Assembly: GCA_900315775.1 (NCBI GenBank)
Contig: ONAJ01000018.1
Coordinates: 17,561-81,560 of the forward strand
Reading direction: 5' to 3'
Length of the DNA stretch: 64,000 nt
From: an uncultured Prevotella sp.
GTDB taxonomy: Bacteria; Bacteroidota; Bacteroidia; Bacteroidales; Bacteroidaceae
Position numbers and translations under genes: made by a program. Shown piece by piece: positions 9,064 to 19,505 of the stretch; position 1 is the stretch's first letter, and each line of letters starts with the position of its first letter. The notes beneath the pieces were generated by a model. It had not been told where the DNA came from, ran no database searches, and saw only the letters and a program-made list of their open reading frames with translations.

Positions 9064-9867
9064 TTATGATTCTGATTGCTCGATGTTTTCTACTTCTTCG
9101 AACGACGAGAGGATTTCTGCCTTTCCACGTCGTATTGCAATGGTATGCTCGAAATGAGCAGCCGGCTTGCCGTCGCGAGTTCTGATTGTCCACATATCTG
9201 ATGCGTCAAGGAATATCTCGCGAGAGCCCATAGTTACCATCGGTTCGATGGCTATACACATGCCAGCCTTTAGCATTACTCCGTTGCCGCGTCTGCCGTA
9301 GTTAGGTACTTGCGGATCTTCGTGCATTTCGCGTCCGATACCGTGACCTGTCAGTTCGCGTACTATGCCGTAGCCTTGCGCTTCGCAATGTGTCTGGACA
9401 GCATAGCTGATGTCGCCTAAATGATGACCTGCGACAGCATTCTCTATGGCGAGGTAAAGTGACTCTTTGGTTGTCTTTAGCAGACGCTTGACGTCTTCGC
9501 TCACCTCGCCTACACAGAACGTGTATGCCGAGTCGCCATTAAAACCGTTCAATAACGTGCCGCAGTCGATAGTTATGATGTCACCATCCTTGAGAACTGT
9601 CTCTGGGCTTGGTACTCCATGTACCACCACATCATTGACCGACGTACAGATGCTGGCGGGGAACGGCGCTCCGTTGGGATTGGGGAAGTTCAGGAACGTG
9701 GGTTCTGCCCCATGATCTCTAATGAACTCCTCCGCAATCTTATCCAATTGGAGTGTTGTCACACCAGGCTTGATATGTCGCGCTAACTCGCCAAGGGTCT
9801 TACCAACAAGTTGGTTAGCCTGGCGCATCAGCTCTATCTCGTCCTCGGTCTTCAGAAATATCTTCAT
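9064..9867 (-). CDS. map: Type I methionine aminopeptidase
   Basis: 267 aa, removes the initiator Met from nascent proteins. The dinuclear metal-site ligands are visible in order: DCGTLLNGFNGDSAYTF (two Asp), GHGIGREMHED (His), AIEPMVTMG (Glu) and the C-terminal FEHTIAI region. It sits 9 bp after secY and before infA in the ribosomal operon. Confidence 0.96.
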   Translation of the reverse strand: MKIFLKTEDEIELMRQANQLVGKTLGELARHIKPGVTTLQLDKIAEEFIRDHGAEPTFLNFPNPNGAPFPASICTSVNDVVVHGVPSPETVLKDGDIITIDCGTLLNGFNGDSAYTFCVGEVSEDVKRLLKTTKESLYLAIENAVAGHHLGDISYAVQTHCEAQGYGIVRELTGHGIGREMHEDPQVPNYGRRGNGVMLKAGMCIAIEPMVTMGSREIFLDASDMWTIRTRDGKPAAHFEHTIAIRRGKAEILSSFEEVENIEQSES

Positions 9868-9876
9868 CTGTGCAAA

Positions 9877-11223
9877 TTAGTATGCACCTGTACCAGCACC
9901 TCTGGTTGAACGTACTCTACCTGAATTGAGCAGACCATCATAGTGGCGCATCATCAGGTGGCTCTCTATCTGAGTCAGGGTGTCAATAACAACACCGACA
10001 AGGATGAGGAGTGATGTTCCTCCGAAGAACTGTGCGAAACCGTCCTGAACATTAAGCAGACTTGCGAACGCTGGCATAATTGCTATGAACGCGATGAAGA
10101 GCGAACCGGGGAACGTGATGCGTGACATCACGGTGTCGATATAGTCAGCGGTATCCTTGCCAGGCTTTACACCTGGGATGAAACCGTTGTTACGCTTCAT
10201 GTCCTCTGCCATTTGTGTTGGGTTCAGTGTGATTGCTGTGTAGAAGTAAGTGAATGCAATGATAAGGAATGCGAACACTATATTATACAACAGACTATGG
10301 TGGTTAAGGAGGTTACGGAGTAACCATCCGCTCTGGTCTGCACTGAGTTGTACGATAGTCAATGGGATGAACATCAACGCCTGAGCGAAGATGATAGGCA
10401 TCACGTTAGCTGCGAACAACTTCAGTGGGATGTACTGACGAGCACCACCGTACTGACGGTTGCCGGAAAGGCGCTTTGCATACTGCACGGGGACCTTACG
10501 AACACCTTGTGTGAGGAGTATCGCTGCACATATTACTGCAAAGAGTATGAGCAACTCTACGATAAACATTACGATACCACCACCGGAGATAGCAGTCAGA
10601 CGACTGGTAGCCTCCTGGATGAATGCCTGTGGCAAACGTGCGATGATACCTATCATGATTATCAGTGAGATACCGTTACCTATACCCTTGTCGGTGATAC
10701 GCTCACCAAGCCACAGGATGAACATTGAACCAGCAGCAAGGATAATGAATCCTGTGAACATGAACTGATTCCATGATACGCCTGTTGCAAGAGCTCCTGC
10801 TGCCTGCATCTTCAGGTTAGCAAGATAGGCAGGTCCTTGGAACAGCAAGATAGCTACGGTGAGTACACGTGTGTACCACTGTATCTTCTTGTGTCCACTC
10901 TCACCCTCGCGCTGCATCTTCTGGAAGTAAGGTACTGCTACTGCGAGCAGCTGCATTACGATGGATGCAGAGATGTAAGGCATGATTCCCAATGCAAAGA
11001 TAGAAGCATTTGAGAATGCACCACCTGAGAACATATCAAGAAGTGACATCAAGCCTCCCGCTGTCTGCTCTTGCAGTTTACCCAGCTGAGCCGGATTAAT
11101 ACCAGGGAGCACGACGAACGAGCCGAAACGATAAATTGCCACGAACAAGATGGTGATGAGGATGCGCTCGCGCAGGTCCTCAATACGCCAACAGTTCTTC
11201 AGGTACTCTATTAACTTTTTCAT
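9877..11223 (-). CDS. secY: Preprotein translocase subunit SecY
   Basis: 448 aa integral membrane protein with about ten hydrophobic segments; it forms the channel of the Sec translocon. Recognisable parts are the N-terminal LRERILITILFVAIYRFGSF, the plug/TM2 region GMMPYISASIVMQL-like (GIMPYISASIVMQLLA) and the cytoplasmic loop with VRKVPVQYAKR. It is preceded by rplO, as in the spc operon. Confidence 0.97.
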   Translation of the reverse strand: MKKLIEYLKNCWRIEDLRERILITILFVAIYRFGSFVVLPGINPAQLGKLQEQTAGGLMSLLDMFSGGAFSNASIFALGIMPYISASIVMQLLAVAVPYFQKMQREGESGHKKIQWYTRVLTVAILLFQGPAYLANLKMQAAGALATGVSWNQFMFTGFIILAAGSMFILWLGERITDKGIGNGISLIIMIGIIARLPQAFIQEATSRLTAISGGGIVMFIVELLILFAVICAAILLTQGVRKVPVQYAKRLSGNRQYGGARQYIPLKLFAANVMPIIFAQALMFIPLTIVQLSADQSGWLLRNLLNHHSLLYNIVFAFLIIAFTYFYTAITLNPTQMAEDMKRNNGFIPGVKPGKDTADYIDTVMSRITFPGSLFIAFIAIMPAFASLLNVQDGFAQFFGGTSLLILVGVVIDTLTQIESHLMMRHYDGLLNSGRVRSTRGAGTGAY

Positions 11224-11231
11224 TGAAACGT

Positions 11232-11678
11232 TTAAATTATTGTTGCGGTTCCACCTACTGCCTTAATGGCTTCTTCTGCGGTCTTTGAGAATGCATTAGC
11301 CTCTACCTCGAGCTTAGCCTTGAGCTCACCCATACCAAGAACTTTTACAAGTTCCTTGCCGTTGGTGAGACCAGCAGCCTGAAGTTCAGCAATACCGATC
11401 TTTGTAAGACCCTTACTCTCTGCAAGCTTCTGGAGTGTAGAGAGGTTTACTGCGAAGTACTCTTTATGGTTGATGTTCTTGAAGCCAAACTTTGGTACTC
11501 GGCGCTGCAGAGGCATCTGACCACCTTCGAAACCAATCTTCTTCTTGTAACCAGAGCGTGCCTTAGCACCCTTGTGTCCACGAGTAGAAGTACCTCCAAG
11601 ACCAGAACCTGGACCACGTCCTATTCTACGACGAGAATGTGTTGAGCCTTCAGCTGGTTTTAAAGTATGTAATTTCAT
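11232..11678 (-). CDS. rplO: 50S ribosomal protein L15
   Basis: 148 aa. The glycine/arginine-rich N-terminus (SRRRIGRGPGSGLGGTSTRG, GHKGAKARSG) threads into 23S rRNA and the C-terminal domain is globular. It lies directly before secY with an 8-bp gap. Confidence 0.97.
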   Translation of the reverse strand: MKLHTLKPAEGSTHSRRRIGRGPGSGLGGTSTRGHKGAKARSGYKKKIGFEGGQMPLQRRVPKFGFKNINHKEYFAVNLSTLQKLAESKGLTKIGIAELQAAGLTNGKELVKVLGMGELKAKLEVEANAFSKTAEEAIKAVGGTATII

Positions 11679-11709
11679 AATGTGTTACTAATTTGATGTT
11701 TAACGTTTA

Positions 11710-11886
11710 TTATTCTACTACGGTTACCAAGTGATGAACTTTACGGATCATACCACGTACCGATGGGTTGTCCTCGAGTTCTACTACCTGAGAGATCTTG
11801 CGCAGTCCAAGTGCATCAAGAGTTCTCTTCTGATCAATAGGAGCACCGATCTTGCTCTTTATCTGCTTAACCTTAATTTTTGCCAT
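11710..11886 (-). CDS. rpmD: 50S ribosomal protein L30
   Basis: 58 aa, translated from the rpsE-rplO gap: [20 protein letters not shown], then [20 protein letters not shown], ending HHLVTVVE. It is the full length of bacterial L30, and spc-operon order (S5-L30-L15) supports it. Confidence 0.97.
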   Translation of the reverse strand: MAKIKVKQIKSKIGAPIDQKRTLDALGLRKISQVVELEDNPSVRGMIRKVHHLVTVVE

Positions 11887-11905
11887 TTCTATTGTCTCCT
11901 ATCAT

Positions 11906-12418
11906 TTAACCGTTAAATACTCTGTCCAGACTGATACCGCGAGTCTGTGCTACTGTGTAAGCGTCGCGGATTTCACTCAGTGCCTTAATAGTTGCCTTAA
12001 CGAGGTTGTGTGGGTTAGAAGAGCCCTTGCTCTTTGCGAGCACGTCCTTAACACCAACACTCTCAAGTACAGCACGCATAGCACCACCAGCTACAAGACC
12101 AGTACCGGCTGCAGCAGGACGAAGCAATACGTGAGCACCACCAAAGCGAGCCTCAATCTCGTGTGGAATTGTGCCCTTAAGAACGGGAACCTTTACCAAG
12201 TTCTTCTTAGCAGCCTCTGTGCCCTTAGAGATAGCGGCTGTAACTTCGCCTGCTTTTCCAAGACCCCAGCCGATGATACCATTACCATCGCCGACTACTA
12301 CGATTGCTGCAAATGTAAAGGTACGACCACCCTTTGTTACCTTGGTCACACGGTTAATAGCAACCAGACGGTCTTTCAACTCAACGTCACTATTTATCTT
12401 AACTTTGTTCATTGCCAT
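11906..12418 (-). CDS. rpsE: 30S ribosomal protein S5
   Basis: 170 aa, part of the 30S accuracy centre. The double-stranded RNA-binding fold ([20 protein letters not shown]) and the C-terminal domain ([20 protein letters not shown]) are intact. Confidence 0.97.
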   Translation of the reverse strand: MAMNKVKINSDVELKDRLVAINRVTKVTKGGRTFTFAAIVVVGDGNGIIGWGLGKAGEVTAAISKGTEAAKKNLVKVPVLKGTIPHEIEARFGGAHVLLRPAAAGTGLVAGGAMRAVLESVGVKDVLAKSKGSSNPHNLVKATIKALSEIRDAYTVAQTRGISLDRVFNG

Positions 12419-12424
12419 AATCGT

Positions 12425-12769
12425 TTAAAATTTAAGTCCACCTTTACGTGCACCGTCAGCAAGCTCCTTAACACGTCCGTGGTAGAGATAACCGTTACGG
12501 TCGAATACCACCTGAGAGATACCTGCCTCCTGTGCGTTCTTTGCTATCATTTCACCAACTTTAGCAGCCTGCTCCTTCTTAGGCATTGCTTCCATTCCGA
12601 GTGAGGATGCTGAAGCAAGTGTCTTGCCCTCGAGGTCATTAATTACCTGAGCATAAATCTGCTTGTTTGAACGGAACACGCTCAAGCGAGGACGCTCTGC
12701 GGTGCCGTTAACACTCTTGCGAATTCTGAACTTTATCTTGATTCGTCTTTCTACTTTCTTTGTCGTCAT
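12425..12769 (-). CDS. rplR: 50S ribosomal protein L18
   Basis: 114 aa 5S rRNA-binding protein. Conserved blocks: [20 protein letters not shown] and the C-terminal [20 protein letters not shown]. Its spacing to rpsE is 6 bp. Confidence 0.97.
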   Translation of the reverse strand: MTTKKVERRIKIKFRIRKSVNGTAERPRLSVFRSNKQIYAQVINDLEGKTLASASSLGMEAMPKKEQAAKVGEMIAKNAQEAGISQVVFDRNGYLYHGRVKELADGARKGGLKF

Positions 12770-12802
12770 AATCTTTTAATTTACGATTTTCAATTTATAA
12801 GA

Positions 12803-13369
12803 TTACTTAGCCGCTGCTGACTTACCAGACTTTCTGCGGATAACCTCGCCTTTGAACAAGATACCTTTTCCTTTATAAGGCTCAGGCATACGGAAAGAAC
12901 GAATCTTAGCACAAATGAGTCCGAGCAATTGCTTGTCGCATGACTCTAATACAATCTGAGGATTCTGGTTACGCTCCATCTTTGTCTCAACCTTAACCTC
13001 CTTAGGAAGCTGGATGAAGATGGGGTGTGTGTAACCCAGTGCGAATTCAATGAGGTTACCCTGGTTTGATACACGATAACCGACACCAACAAGCTCCATT
13101 TCCTTCTTGTAACCTTCGCTAACGCCAACAACCATGTTGTTTACGAGTGAACGGTACAGACCGTGGAAAGCCTGCTTCTGCTTATAGTTGACAGGACTGT
13201 TCTCATCGACTTCAAACTCGATGTGAGCATCCTCAATCTTTACGATGATAGATGGATCAACCTTCTGTGAAAGTTCGCCCTTAGGACCTTTCACTGTTAC
13301 TATGCCGTCCTTCTGAGTAACTGTTACTCCTGCGGGAATATTTATTGGCAACTTACCTATTCTTGACAT
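12803..13369 (-). CDS. rplF: 50S ribosomal protein L6
   Basis: 188 aa with the duplicated L6 fold near the factor-binding site. It starts MSRIGKLPINIPAGVTV and carries the C-terminal signature PEPYKGKGI followed by a Lys-rich end. Confidence 0.97.
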   Translation of the reverse strand: MSRIGKLPINIPAGVTVTQKDGIVTVKGPKGELSQKVDPSIIVKIEDAHIEFEVDENSPVNYKQKQAFHGLYRSLVNNMVVGVSEGYKKEMELVGVGYRVSNQGNLIEFALGYTHPIFIQLPKEVKVETKMERNQNPQIVLESCDKQLLGLICAKIRSFRMPEPYKGKGILFKGEVIRRKSGKSAAAK

Positions 13370-13388
13370 ACGTTTGTCCTCCTCTTAA

Positions 13389-13784
13389 TTAATAAACATA
13401 GCAAAGAACCTCACCACCAATCTTGAGTGCTGAAGCCTCCTTGTTTGTCATTACACCTTGAGACGTAGATAGAATTGCTATACCCAGTCCGTTAATTACT
13501 CTCGGCATGTCCTTGTAACCAGTGTACTTACGAAGACCTGGTGTGGACACTCTTCTGAGCGACTTAATAGCGCTCTGCTTTGTTGCGGGATCATACTTCA
13601 AGGCAATCTTGATTGTTCCCTGAGGACCATCCTCGATGAACTTGTAGTTCAGGATGTAGCCCTTCTCGAAGAGGATCTTAGTGATTTCCTTCTTCAAGTT
13701 TGACGCTGGCACTTCTACAACACGGTGATTAGCCATGATTGCATTTCTCAACCTCGTCAAAAAATCTGCTATTGGATCTGTCAT
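13389..13784 (-). CDS. rpsH: 30S ribosomal protein S8
   Basis: 131 aa 16S rRNA-binding protein; in E. coli S8 also represses the spc operon. It starts MTDPIADFLTRLRNA and ends with the conserved GLGIAILSTSQGVMTNKEA and GGEVLCYVY. Confidence 0.97.
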   Translation of the reverse strand: MTDPIADFLTRLRNAIMANHRVVEVPASNLKKEITKILFEKGYILNYKFIEDGPQGTIKIALKYDPATKQSAIKSLRRVSTPGLRKYTGYKDMPRVINGLGIAILSTSQGVMTNKEASALKIGGEVLCYVY

Positions 13785-13837
13785 AATATAAATTGTTTAA
13801 TTGATCGGGACTCCCCCGATAATATTAAAAAATACTC

Positions 13838-14140
13838 TTACCAGCTTGCTTTCTTTACGCCTGGGATAAGACCTGCTGATGCCATCTCACGGAACTGTAT
13901 ACGAGAGATACCGAACTGACGGATATATCCTTTTGGACGTCCGGTAATCTTGCAACGGTTGTGCAGACGGATAGGGTTAGCGTTACGTGGGATGCTCTGC
14001 AGTTTGCGAGCAGCCTCATAAGCTTCTGCAGGGTCGTCTGTCTTTGCGATGATCTGCTTCAGAGCAGCACGTTTCTCAGCGTAGCGAGCAACAAGTTTAG
14101 CGCGCTTTACCTCGCGAGCTTTCATTGATTCTTTTGCCAT
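13838..14140 (-). CDS. rpsN: 30S ribosomal protein S14
   Basis: 100 aa, the long zinc-free form. [20 protein letters not shown] keeps one Cys only, so there is no zinc knuckle. It starts [17 protein letters not shown]. It sits between rplE and rpsH as expected. Confidence 0.97.
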   Translation of the reverse strand: MAKESMKAREVKRAKLVARYAEKRAALKQIIAKTDDPAEAYEAARKLQSIPRNANPIRLHNRCKITGRPKGYIRQFGISRIQFREMASAGLIPGVKKASW

Positions 14141-14145
14141 ATCTC

Positions 14146-14703
14146 TTAATCGTTTTTAGCGTTCTTGAAAGGAAGACCAAATGCCTTGAGCAGTGCATAA
14201 CCCTCTTCGTCAGTCTTTGCAGAAGTAACGAAAGTGATGTTCATACCCTGAATGCGGTCGATAGAGTCGATATTGATTTCAGGGAAGATAATCTGCTCCT
14301 GAATACCCAGAGTGTAGTTTCCACGTCCGTCGAACTTGCTCTCGATACCCTTGAAGTCACGGATACGAGGAAGTGCGATACGAACAAGGCGCTCCAAGAA
14401 TTCGTACATACGCTCGCGACGCAGAGTTACCATAACGCCGATAGGCATCTTCTTACGTAACTTGAAGTTCGCGATATCCTTTTTAGAATAGGTGGCTACT
14501 GCCTTCTGACCAGTGATAGTAGAAATCTCGTTGATTGCTACGTCAATGATCTTCTTATCCTGTGTAGCGTCACCCAGTCCCTGGTTAACTACAATCTTCT
14601 TCAGTACAGGAATCTGCATTGAAGATGAGTAGTTGAACTGCTTCTGCAGTGCAGGAGCTATTGTCTCCTTATACTGCTTCTTTAACTGTGCTGTATTTGC
14701 CAT
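14146..14703 (-). CDS. rplE: 50S ribosomal protein L5
   Basis: 185 aa 5S rRNA-binding protein of the central protuberance. Conserved: [16 protein letters not shown]-like start ([20 protein letters not shown]) and [18 protein letters not shown]. Its ATG overlaps the rplX stop by one nucleotide (TAATG). Confidence 0.97.
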   Translation of the reverse strand: MANTAQLKKQYKETIAPALQKQFNYSSSMQIPVLKKIVVNQGLGDATQDKKIIDVAINEISTITGQKAVATYSKKDIANFKLRKKMPIGVMVTLRRERMYEFLERLVRIALPRIRDFKGIESKFDGRGNYTLGIQEQIIFPEINIDSIDRIQGMNITFVTSAKTDEEGYALLKAFGLPFKNAKND

Positions 14704-15020
14704 TACTTAATCTCCTCCCCTGACTTTTTAGCGATTCGTATGACATTCTTACCCTCTCTCTTTACAGAGACGCGTGTAGCTTTGCCACTCTTAGGGTCAA
14801 CCAAACTAAGGTTTGAAATATGGATTGGTGCCTCCTGCTTTACGATACCACCCTGAGGGTTCTTAGCGCTGGGCTTCATGCTCTTAGAAACCATATTGAT
14901 TCCCTCGACAAGAGCACGCTGCTCCTTTACCAATACTTTGAGCACCTTTCCCGTCTTGCCCTTATCCTCACCGGCAAGGACAATCACGTTGTCGTTTTTC
15001 TTAATATGTAACTTTGTCAT
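14703..15020 (-). CDS. rplX: 50S ribosomal protein L24
   Basis: 105 aa assembly-initiator protein with a KOW motif ([20 protein letters not shown]). It overlaps rplE by 1 nt. Confidence 0.97.
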   Translation of the reverse strand: MTKLHIKKNDNVIVLAGEDKGKTGKVLKVLVKEQRALVEGINMVSKSMKPSAKNPQGGIVKQEAPIHISNLSLVDPKSGKATRVSVKREGKNVIRIAKKSGEEIK

Positions 15021-15039
15021 TACTCTTTTCTTTTAATGA

Positions 15040-15405
15040 TTAAAGAACCTCAGGTGCCAAAGAAACGACCTTCATGTTTACTGCACGCAACTCACGAGCT
15101 ACAGGGCCGAAGATACGGCTGCCACGAAGCTCACCAGCGTTGTTGAGCAGTACGCATGCGTTATCGTCGAAACGGATGTATGAACCGTCAGCACGACGAA
15201 TCTCCTTCTTTGTGCGTACAATTAAAGCCTTTGATACTGCACCTTTTTTAACATCACTTGTAGGAATGGCGTTCTTGATTGCAACAACAATAACGTCACC
15301 TACGCTGGCATAACGGCGGCGGGTACCACCCAGCACACGGATGCAGAGTGCCTCACGAGCACCGCTGTTATCACATACCGTAAGTCTTGATTCTGCTTGT
15401 ATCAT
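15040..15405 (-). CDS. rplN: 50S ribosomal protein L14
   Basis: 121 aa, sits at the subunit interface. It starts [18 protein letters not shown] and contains the conserved [20 protein letters not shown]. Confidence 0.98.
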   Translation of the reverse strand: MIQAESRLTVCDNSGAREALCIRVLGGTRRRYASVGDVIVVAIKNAIPTSDVKKGAVSKALIVRTKKEIRRADGSYIRFDDNACVLLNNAGELRGSRIFGPVARELRAVNMKVVSLAPEVL

Positions 15406-15407
15406 AA

Positions 15408-15674
15408 TTACTTAGCTTTTTCAATTATTGAAACCAATCTCCATCTCTTTGTTTTTGACAAAGGACGAGTCTCCATAATGAGGACGGTATCACCGATATT
15501 AGCCTCATTCTTCTCATCGTGTGCATGATACTTCTTAGTCTTCTGCACAAACTTACCATAAATAGGGTGCTTCTCCTTGAACTTGGCAGCTATAACAATG
15601 GTTTTATCCATTTTGTTGCTGATAACCACACCCTGTCTTGTCTTTCTTAAATTTCTTGTTTCCATCTGGACCAT
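15408..15674 (-). CDS. rpsQ: 30S ribosomal protein S17
   Basis: OB-fold 16S rRNA binder. The open frame begins [11 protein letters not shown]; the ATG at 15665 (METRNLRK) is the more likely start by comparison with other S17 proteins, giving 85 aa. Signature: [20 protein letters not shown] and [18 protein letters not shown]. Confidence 0.96.
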   Translation of the reverse strand: MVQMETRNLRKTRQGVVISNKMDKTIVIAAKFKEKHPIYGKFVQKTKKYHAHDEKNEANIGDTVLIMETRPLSKTKRWRLVSIIEKAK

Positions 15675-15676
15675 TG

Positions 15677-15871
15677 TTATTTATTAAGTTCTCTTTGGCG
15701 AAGTTCTGTCTTCAGACGTGCTACGTCGCGACGAACGGCCTTGATCTGAGAAGGATTCTCCAGAGGAGTGATTGCATGGTTGAGCTTAAGCTGGTTCAGC
15801 TTTGCTTCCTCACTCTCTATGCGCTCTGCTAATGCTTTAGCGTCGAGCCCCTTAATTTCACTTGTCTTCAT
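15677..15871 (-). CDS. rpmC: 50S ribosomal protein L29
   Basis: 64 aa helical protein near the tunnel exit, where SRP and trigger factor dock. [20 protein letters not shown] and [18 protein letters not shown] are typical. Confidence 0.96.
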   Translation of the reverse strand: MKTSEIKGLDAKALAERIESEEAKLNQLKLNHAITPLENPSQIKAVRRDVARLKTELRQRELNK

Positions 15872-15874
15872 CTT

Positions 15875-16303
15875 TTAAGCGTTTTTATCGTAATCACGTC
15901 TAACTATAAACTTTGTCTTAACAGGAAGTTTCTGAGCTCCGAGACGAAGTGCTTCCTTAGCAATATCGAAAGGAACGCCCTCTACTTCAAAAAGAACACG
16001 TCCTGGTGTCACTGGAGCTACCCATCCTGCGGGGTCTCCCTTACCTTTACCCATTCGGACGTCAGCAGGCTTACGTGTGATTGGTTTGTCCGGGAATACA
16101 CGAATCCATACCTGTCCTTCACGCTGCATGTAACGGTTGATCGCAACACGGGCAGCCTCCAACTGGCGGCTGTCGAGCCATTTTGCATCAAGTGTCTTTA
16201 TGCCGAATGAGCCAAAAGCCAACTGTGTACCTCTGTGGGCGTTGCCTTTATTGCCACGACCGTCTTGAGGTCTTCTATATCTTACTCTTTTAGGCTGTAA
16301 CAT
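15875..16303 (-). CDS. rplP: 50S ribosomal protein L16
   Basis: 142 aa, organises the A-site tRNA region. It starts [20 protein letters not shown] and contains [20 protein letters not shown]-like text ([20 protein letters not shown]). It is 3 bp before rpmC. Confidence 0.98.
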   Translation of the reverse strand: MLQPKRVRYRRPQDGRGNKGNAHRGTQLAFGSFGIKTLDAKWLDSRQLEAARVAINRYMQREGQVWIRVFPDKPITRKPADVRMGKGKGDPAGWVAPVTPGRVLFEVEGVPFDIAKEALRLGAQKLPVKTKFIVRRDYDKNA

Positions 16304-16317
16304 GATAAATTCTTGAT

Positions 16318-17040
16318 TTAACGGTTATTGTTTCTTTTACGGTTGCCGCCACGCTTTGCTCCTGCTGGGCGTCCACCCTGCTTCTCCTGAGCGAAGTTAG
16401 GAGTAAGATCTACCTTGTCGTAAATCTCACCACGGCAAATCCATACCTTAATACCAAGCAGACCAACCTTTGTCAGCGCTTCTGCCTGACAGTAGTCAAT
16501 GTCTGCACGGAAAGTGTGCAGAGGAGTACGGCCTTCCTTGAACATTTCCTTACGTGCCATTTCAGCACCGTTCAAACGACCTGTAATCTGTACTTTGATA
16601 CCCTCGGCACCTGCGCGCATTGTGTTGGCTACTGCCATCTTGATAGCGCGACGGTATGCTATCTTGCCTTCTACCTGGCGAGCGATATTGTTGGCTACGA
16701 TAGTTGCATCGAGGTCTGGTTTCTTTACTTCAAAGATGTTAATCTGAACATCCTTGTCGTAGAGCTTCTTCAACTCCTCTTTCAGATTGTCAACGTCTTG
16801 ACCACCTTTACCAATGACGAGTCCTGGGCGGGCTGTGCAAATAGTAATGGTAACCAGTTTCAGTGTACGTTCGATGACAATTTTGCTTACGCTTGCCTTT
16901 GCAAGACGCTCGTTAAGATACTTACGGATTTTTCTGTCTTCTACCAGATTGTCACCGAAGTTCTTGCCACCAAACCAGTTTGAGTCCCAACCGCGGATGA
17001 TTCCCAGACGATTGCTTATTGGATTAACTTTCTGTCCCAT
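16318..17040 (-). CDS. rpsC: 30S ribosomal protein S3
   Basis: 240 aa with a KH domain ([18 protein letters not shown]) at the mRNA entry channel. The C-terminus ends in a basic, Gly/Arg/Asn-rich tail ([19 protein letters not shown]). Confidence 0.98.
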   Translation of the reverse strand: MGQKVNPISNRLGIIRGWDSNWFGGKNFGDNLVEDRKIRKYLNERLAKASVSKIVIERTLKLVTITICTARPGLVIGKGGQDVDNLKEELKKLYDKDVQINIFEVKKPDLDATIVANNIARQVEGKIAYRRAIKMAVANTMRAGAEGIKVQITGRLNGAEMARKEMFKEGRTPLHTFRADIDYCQAEALTKVGLLGIKVWICRGEIYDKVDLTPNFAQEKQGGRPAGAKRGGNRKRNNNR

Positions 17041-17048
17041 TATACTTA

Positions 17049-17453
17049 TTATTTTTCGTCATTAGTTTTAGCATCCACAAAGAGTGTTACGTGGTTCGAA
17101 CGCTTACGGATACGATATCCACGACCCTGTGGTGCAGGTCTCATACGCTTCATAGTAACGCCTTCGTCAACGAAGACTTTAGAGATATAGAGTTCGCCGT
17201 CTTCTGCTTTGCGATCATTCTTGGCTTCCCAATTGGCAATAGCAGAGCGGAGAAGCTTCTCTACATCGGCAGCTGCAGCTTTCTTAGAGAATCTGAGCAC
17301 GCCGAGAGCGCGGTTTACTTCCATACCGCGAATCATATCAACGACATAGCGCATCTTGCGAGGTGAAGAGGGAACTCCCTTGAGCTTCGCAAAATACAAT
17401 GTCTTCAGGGCTTCTTTTCTTTTTTCAGCCGCTATCTTTTTTCTTGCTCCCAT
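17049..17453 (-). CDS. rplV: 50S ribosomal protein L22
   Basis: 134 aa; its long beta hairpin lines the exit tunnel. Conserved: [20 protein letters not shown] and [20 protein letters not shown]. Confidence 0.98.
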   Translation of the reverse strand: MGARKKIAAEKRKEALKTLYFAKLKGVPSSPRKMRYVVDMIRGMEVNRALGVLRFSKKAAAADVEKLLRSAIANWEAKNDRKAEDGELYISKVFVDEGVTMKRMRPAPQGRGYRIRKRSNHVTLFVDAKTNDEK

Positions 17454-17487
17454 TATTATTCTACTTTTTTAAATGGTTTAAGCCTGT

Positions 17488-17754
17488 TTATTTCTTGTTA
17501 CCTGCATGGCCTCCGAAACGACGAGTTGGAGCGAACTCTCCTAACTTGTGTCCTACCATATTCTCGGTAATGTAAACAGGGATAAATTTGTTTCCGTTAT
17601 GAACAGCTACAGTGTGTCCCACAAAGTCTGGGGAAATCATTGAAGCTCTGGCCCATGTCTTAACGACATTCTTTTTACCACTCTCGTTCATTGCGAGAAT
17701 CTTCTTCTCGAGTGATACGTTGATATATGGACCTTTTTTAAGTGAACGACTCAT
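17488..17754 (-). CDS. rpsS: 30S ribosomal protein S19
   Basis: 88 aa. [19 protein letters not shown] and the C-terminal [20 protein letters not shown] identify it clearly. Confidence 0.98.
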   Translation of the reverse strand: MSRSLKKGPYINVSLEKKILAMNESGKKNVVKTWARASMISPDFVGHTVAVHNGNKFIPVYITENMVGHKLGEFAPTRRFGGHAGNKK

Positions 17755-17776
17755 AATCTATTCAGTTTACTTTTAA

Positions 17777-18520
17777 TTATTTACTTGCTCGTGCAATGAT
17801 ATACTTATTTGAAAGTTTCTTTGGTGCGCGTGTCTTGAGACCCTTAGCGTACAAGCCCTTACGTGAACGTGGGTGTCCACCAGACTGACGACCTTCACCA
17901 CCACCCATTGGGTGATCAACAGGGTTCATAACAACACCACGGTTGTGAGGACGACGTCCCAACCAACGAGAGCGTCCAGCCTTACCAGACTGCTCCAGAG
18001 CGTGGTCTGCATTACCTACTACACCTACAGTTGCCTTACAAGCACTGAGAATCTTACGAGTTTCTCCCGATGGGAGCTTAATCACACAATAACTGCCTTC
18101 ACGAGAAGTGAGCTGAGCGAAGTTACCTGCCGAACGAACCAACTTAGCGCCCTGACCAGGACGAAGTTCGATGTTGTGGATTACCGTACCTACAGGGATG
18201 CTCTCCAGAGGAAGTGCATTACCTACCTCAGGAGCAGCCTCTGCGCCTGACAGCAATGTAGCACCTACCTGAAGTCCGTTAGGAGCGATAATGTAACGTT
18301 TTTCACCATCAGCGTAGAACAACAATGCGATACGAGCCGAACGGTTTGGATCGTACTCTATTGTCTTTACTACAGCTGGAACACCATCTTTCTCTCGCTT
18401 GAAGTCGATCAGACGATACTTCTGCTTATGACCGCCACCCATGTAGCGTACAGTCATCTTACCGGTGTTGTTTCGACCACCAGTAGAGCGCTTACCGCGT
18501 ACGAGAGACTTCTCTGGCAC
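17777..18520 (-). CDS. rplB: 50S ribosomal protein L2, start codon missing
   Basis: L2 is essential for subunit joining and peptidyl transfer. The annotated frame starts at a GTG (18520), but homologous sequence continues 26 codons further in frame ([15 protein letters not shown]... TASV) up to 18598. The codon where ATG is expected (18599-18601) is GGG, directly preceded in frame by TAA. From Ala2 the protein would be about 273 aa, the normal length. The same junction truncates the end of rplW, whose stop lies inside L2 codons. The sequence therefore looks as if the rplW-rplB spacer was deleted. Conserved [15 protein letters not shown] is intact. Confidence 0.9.
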   Translation of the reverse strand: MPEKSLVRGKRSTGGRNNTGKMTVRYMGGGHKQKYRLIDFKREKDGVPAVVKTIEYDPNRSARIALLFYADGEKRYIIAPNGLQVGATLLSGAEAAPEVGNALPLESIPVGTVIHNIELRPGQGAKLVRSAGNFAQLTSREGSYCVIKLPSGETRKILSACKATVGVVGNADHALEQSGKAGRSRWLGRRPHNRGVVMNPVDHPMGGGEGRQSGGHPRSRKGLYAKGLKTRAPKKLSNKYIIARASK

Positions 18521-18582
18521 GGATGCAGTAATATCCTCGAACGTGCCAATAATCTTGTGTCTTTGACCCGGAGTTACGGGCT

Positions 18583-18858
18583 TTAATTTACGTACTGCCC
18601 CTTAAGAGTAACGATTGCCTTTTTGAACGCATTGCGCTGACCGCGGATAAGACCAGCCTTTGTATAGCGGCTTGAACGCTTACCTGCATAACGCATAGTG
18701 TTCACATCCTCTACTGTAACATTGTACAGCTCTTCGACTTCCTTCTTTATCTCAAGCTTGTTAGCCTCAGGGCGAACAATGAAGCCATAGCGGTTAGGCT
18801 GCTTGTCTGTAATCTTGGTCATCTTCTCAGTGACCAATGGTTTAATGATAAATGCCAT
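18583..18858 (-). CDS. rplW: 50S ribosomal protein L23, C-terminus altered
   Basis: 91 aa docking protein for trigger factor and SRP. It starts [20 protein letters not shown], with [14 protein letters not shown]. The last five residues (GQYVN) are translated out of frame from the first codons of rplB, so the usual acidic/aromatic end of Bacteroidales L23 is missing. This ties in with the missing rplB start. Confidence 0.92.
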   Translation of the reverse strand: MAFIIKPLVTEKMTKITDKQPNRYGFIVRPEANKLEIKKEVEELYNVTVEDVNTMRYAGKRSSRYTKAGLIRGQRNAFKKAIVTLKGQYVN

Positions 18859-18878
18859 AATTCTATGTCTCCTCTAAT

Positions 18879-19505
18879 TTATTTCAAGATTCCGTCGATA
18901 GTCTCCAGAGACTTCTCTGTCATAACAAGCACGTCTGCGTTCAAAACCTTGTAAGTATTGAGCGTAGAAGCAAGCATAACCTCAGCCTTCTGTAAGTTAC
19001 GAGCCGACAAATATACATTTTTATTTACTTCTGGCAAAACGAGAAGCATTTTCTTGTCATCACATTTAAGATTTTTTGCAATATTTACAAATTCTTTAGT
19101 TTTTGGAGCCTCCATAGCGAAGTCTTCAAGTACGATGATTGCATTCTCCTGTGCCTTGTAAGTGAGAGCACTCTTACGAGCGAGTTTCTTTACTTTCTTG
19201 TTCAGTTTGAAACCGTAGTTACGTGGTTTAGGACCGAATACACGACCACCACCAACGAGAACTGGAGAGTTGATGTCACCACGACGAGCGCCACCACTAC
19301 CCTTCTGACGGATAAGTTTACGTGTAGAACCAGCGTGCTCACTGCGCTCCTTAGACTTTGCTGTACCCTGGCGCTGATTAGCCAAGTACTGCTTTACGTC
19401 CATATACACAACGTGGTCGTTAGGTTCAATTGCGAAGATAGATTCGTTTAACGTAACCTTTCTTCCGGTCTCCTGACCTTTGATGTTTAATACGTTAATT
19501 TCCAT
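18879..19505 (-). CDS. rplD: 50S ribosomal protein L4
   Basis: 208 aa; a long loop reaches into the exit tunnel ([20 protein letters not shown]). In E. coli L4 represses the S10 operon by binding its leader, which makes the long leader before rplC of interest. It overlaps rplC by 1 nt. Confidence 0.98.
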   Translation of the reverse strand: MEINVLNIKGQETGRKVTLNESIFAIEPNDHVVYMDVKQYLANQRQGTAKSKERSEHAGSTRKLIRQKGSGGARRGDINSPVLVGGGRVFGPKPRNYGFKLNKKVKKLARKSALTYKAQENAIIVLEDFAMEAPKTKEFVNIAKNLKCDDKKMLLVLPEVNKNVYLSARNLQKAEVMLASTLNTYKVLNADVLVMTEKSLETIDGILK

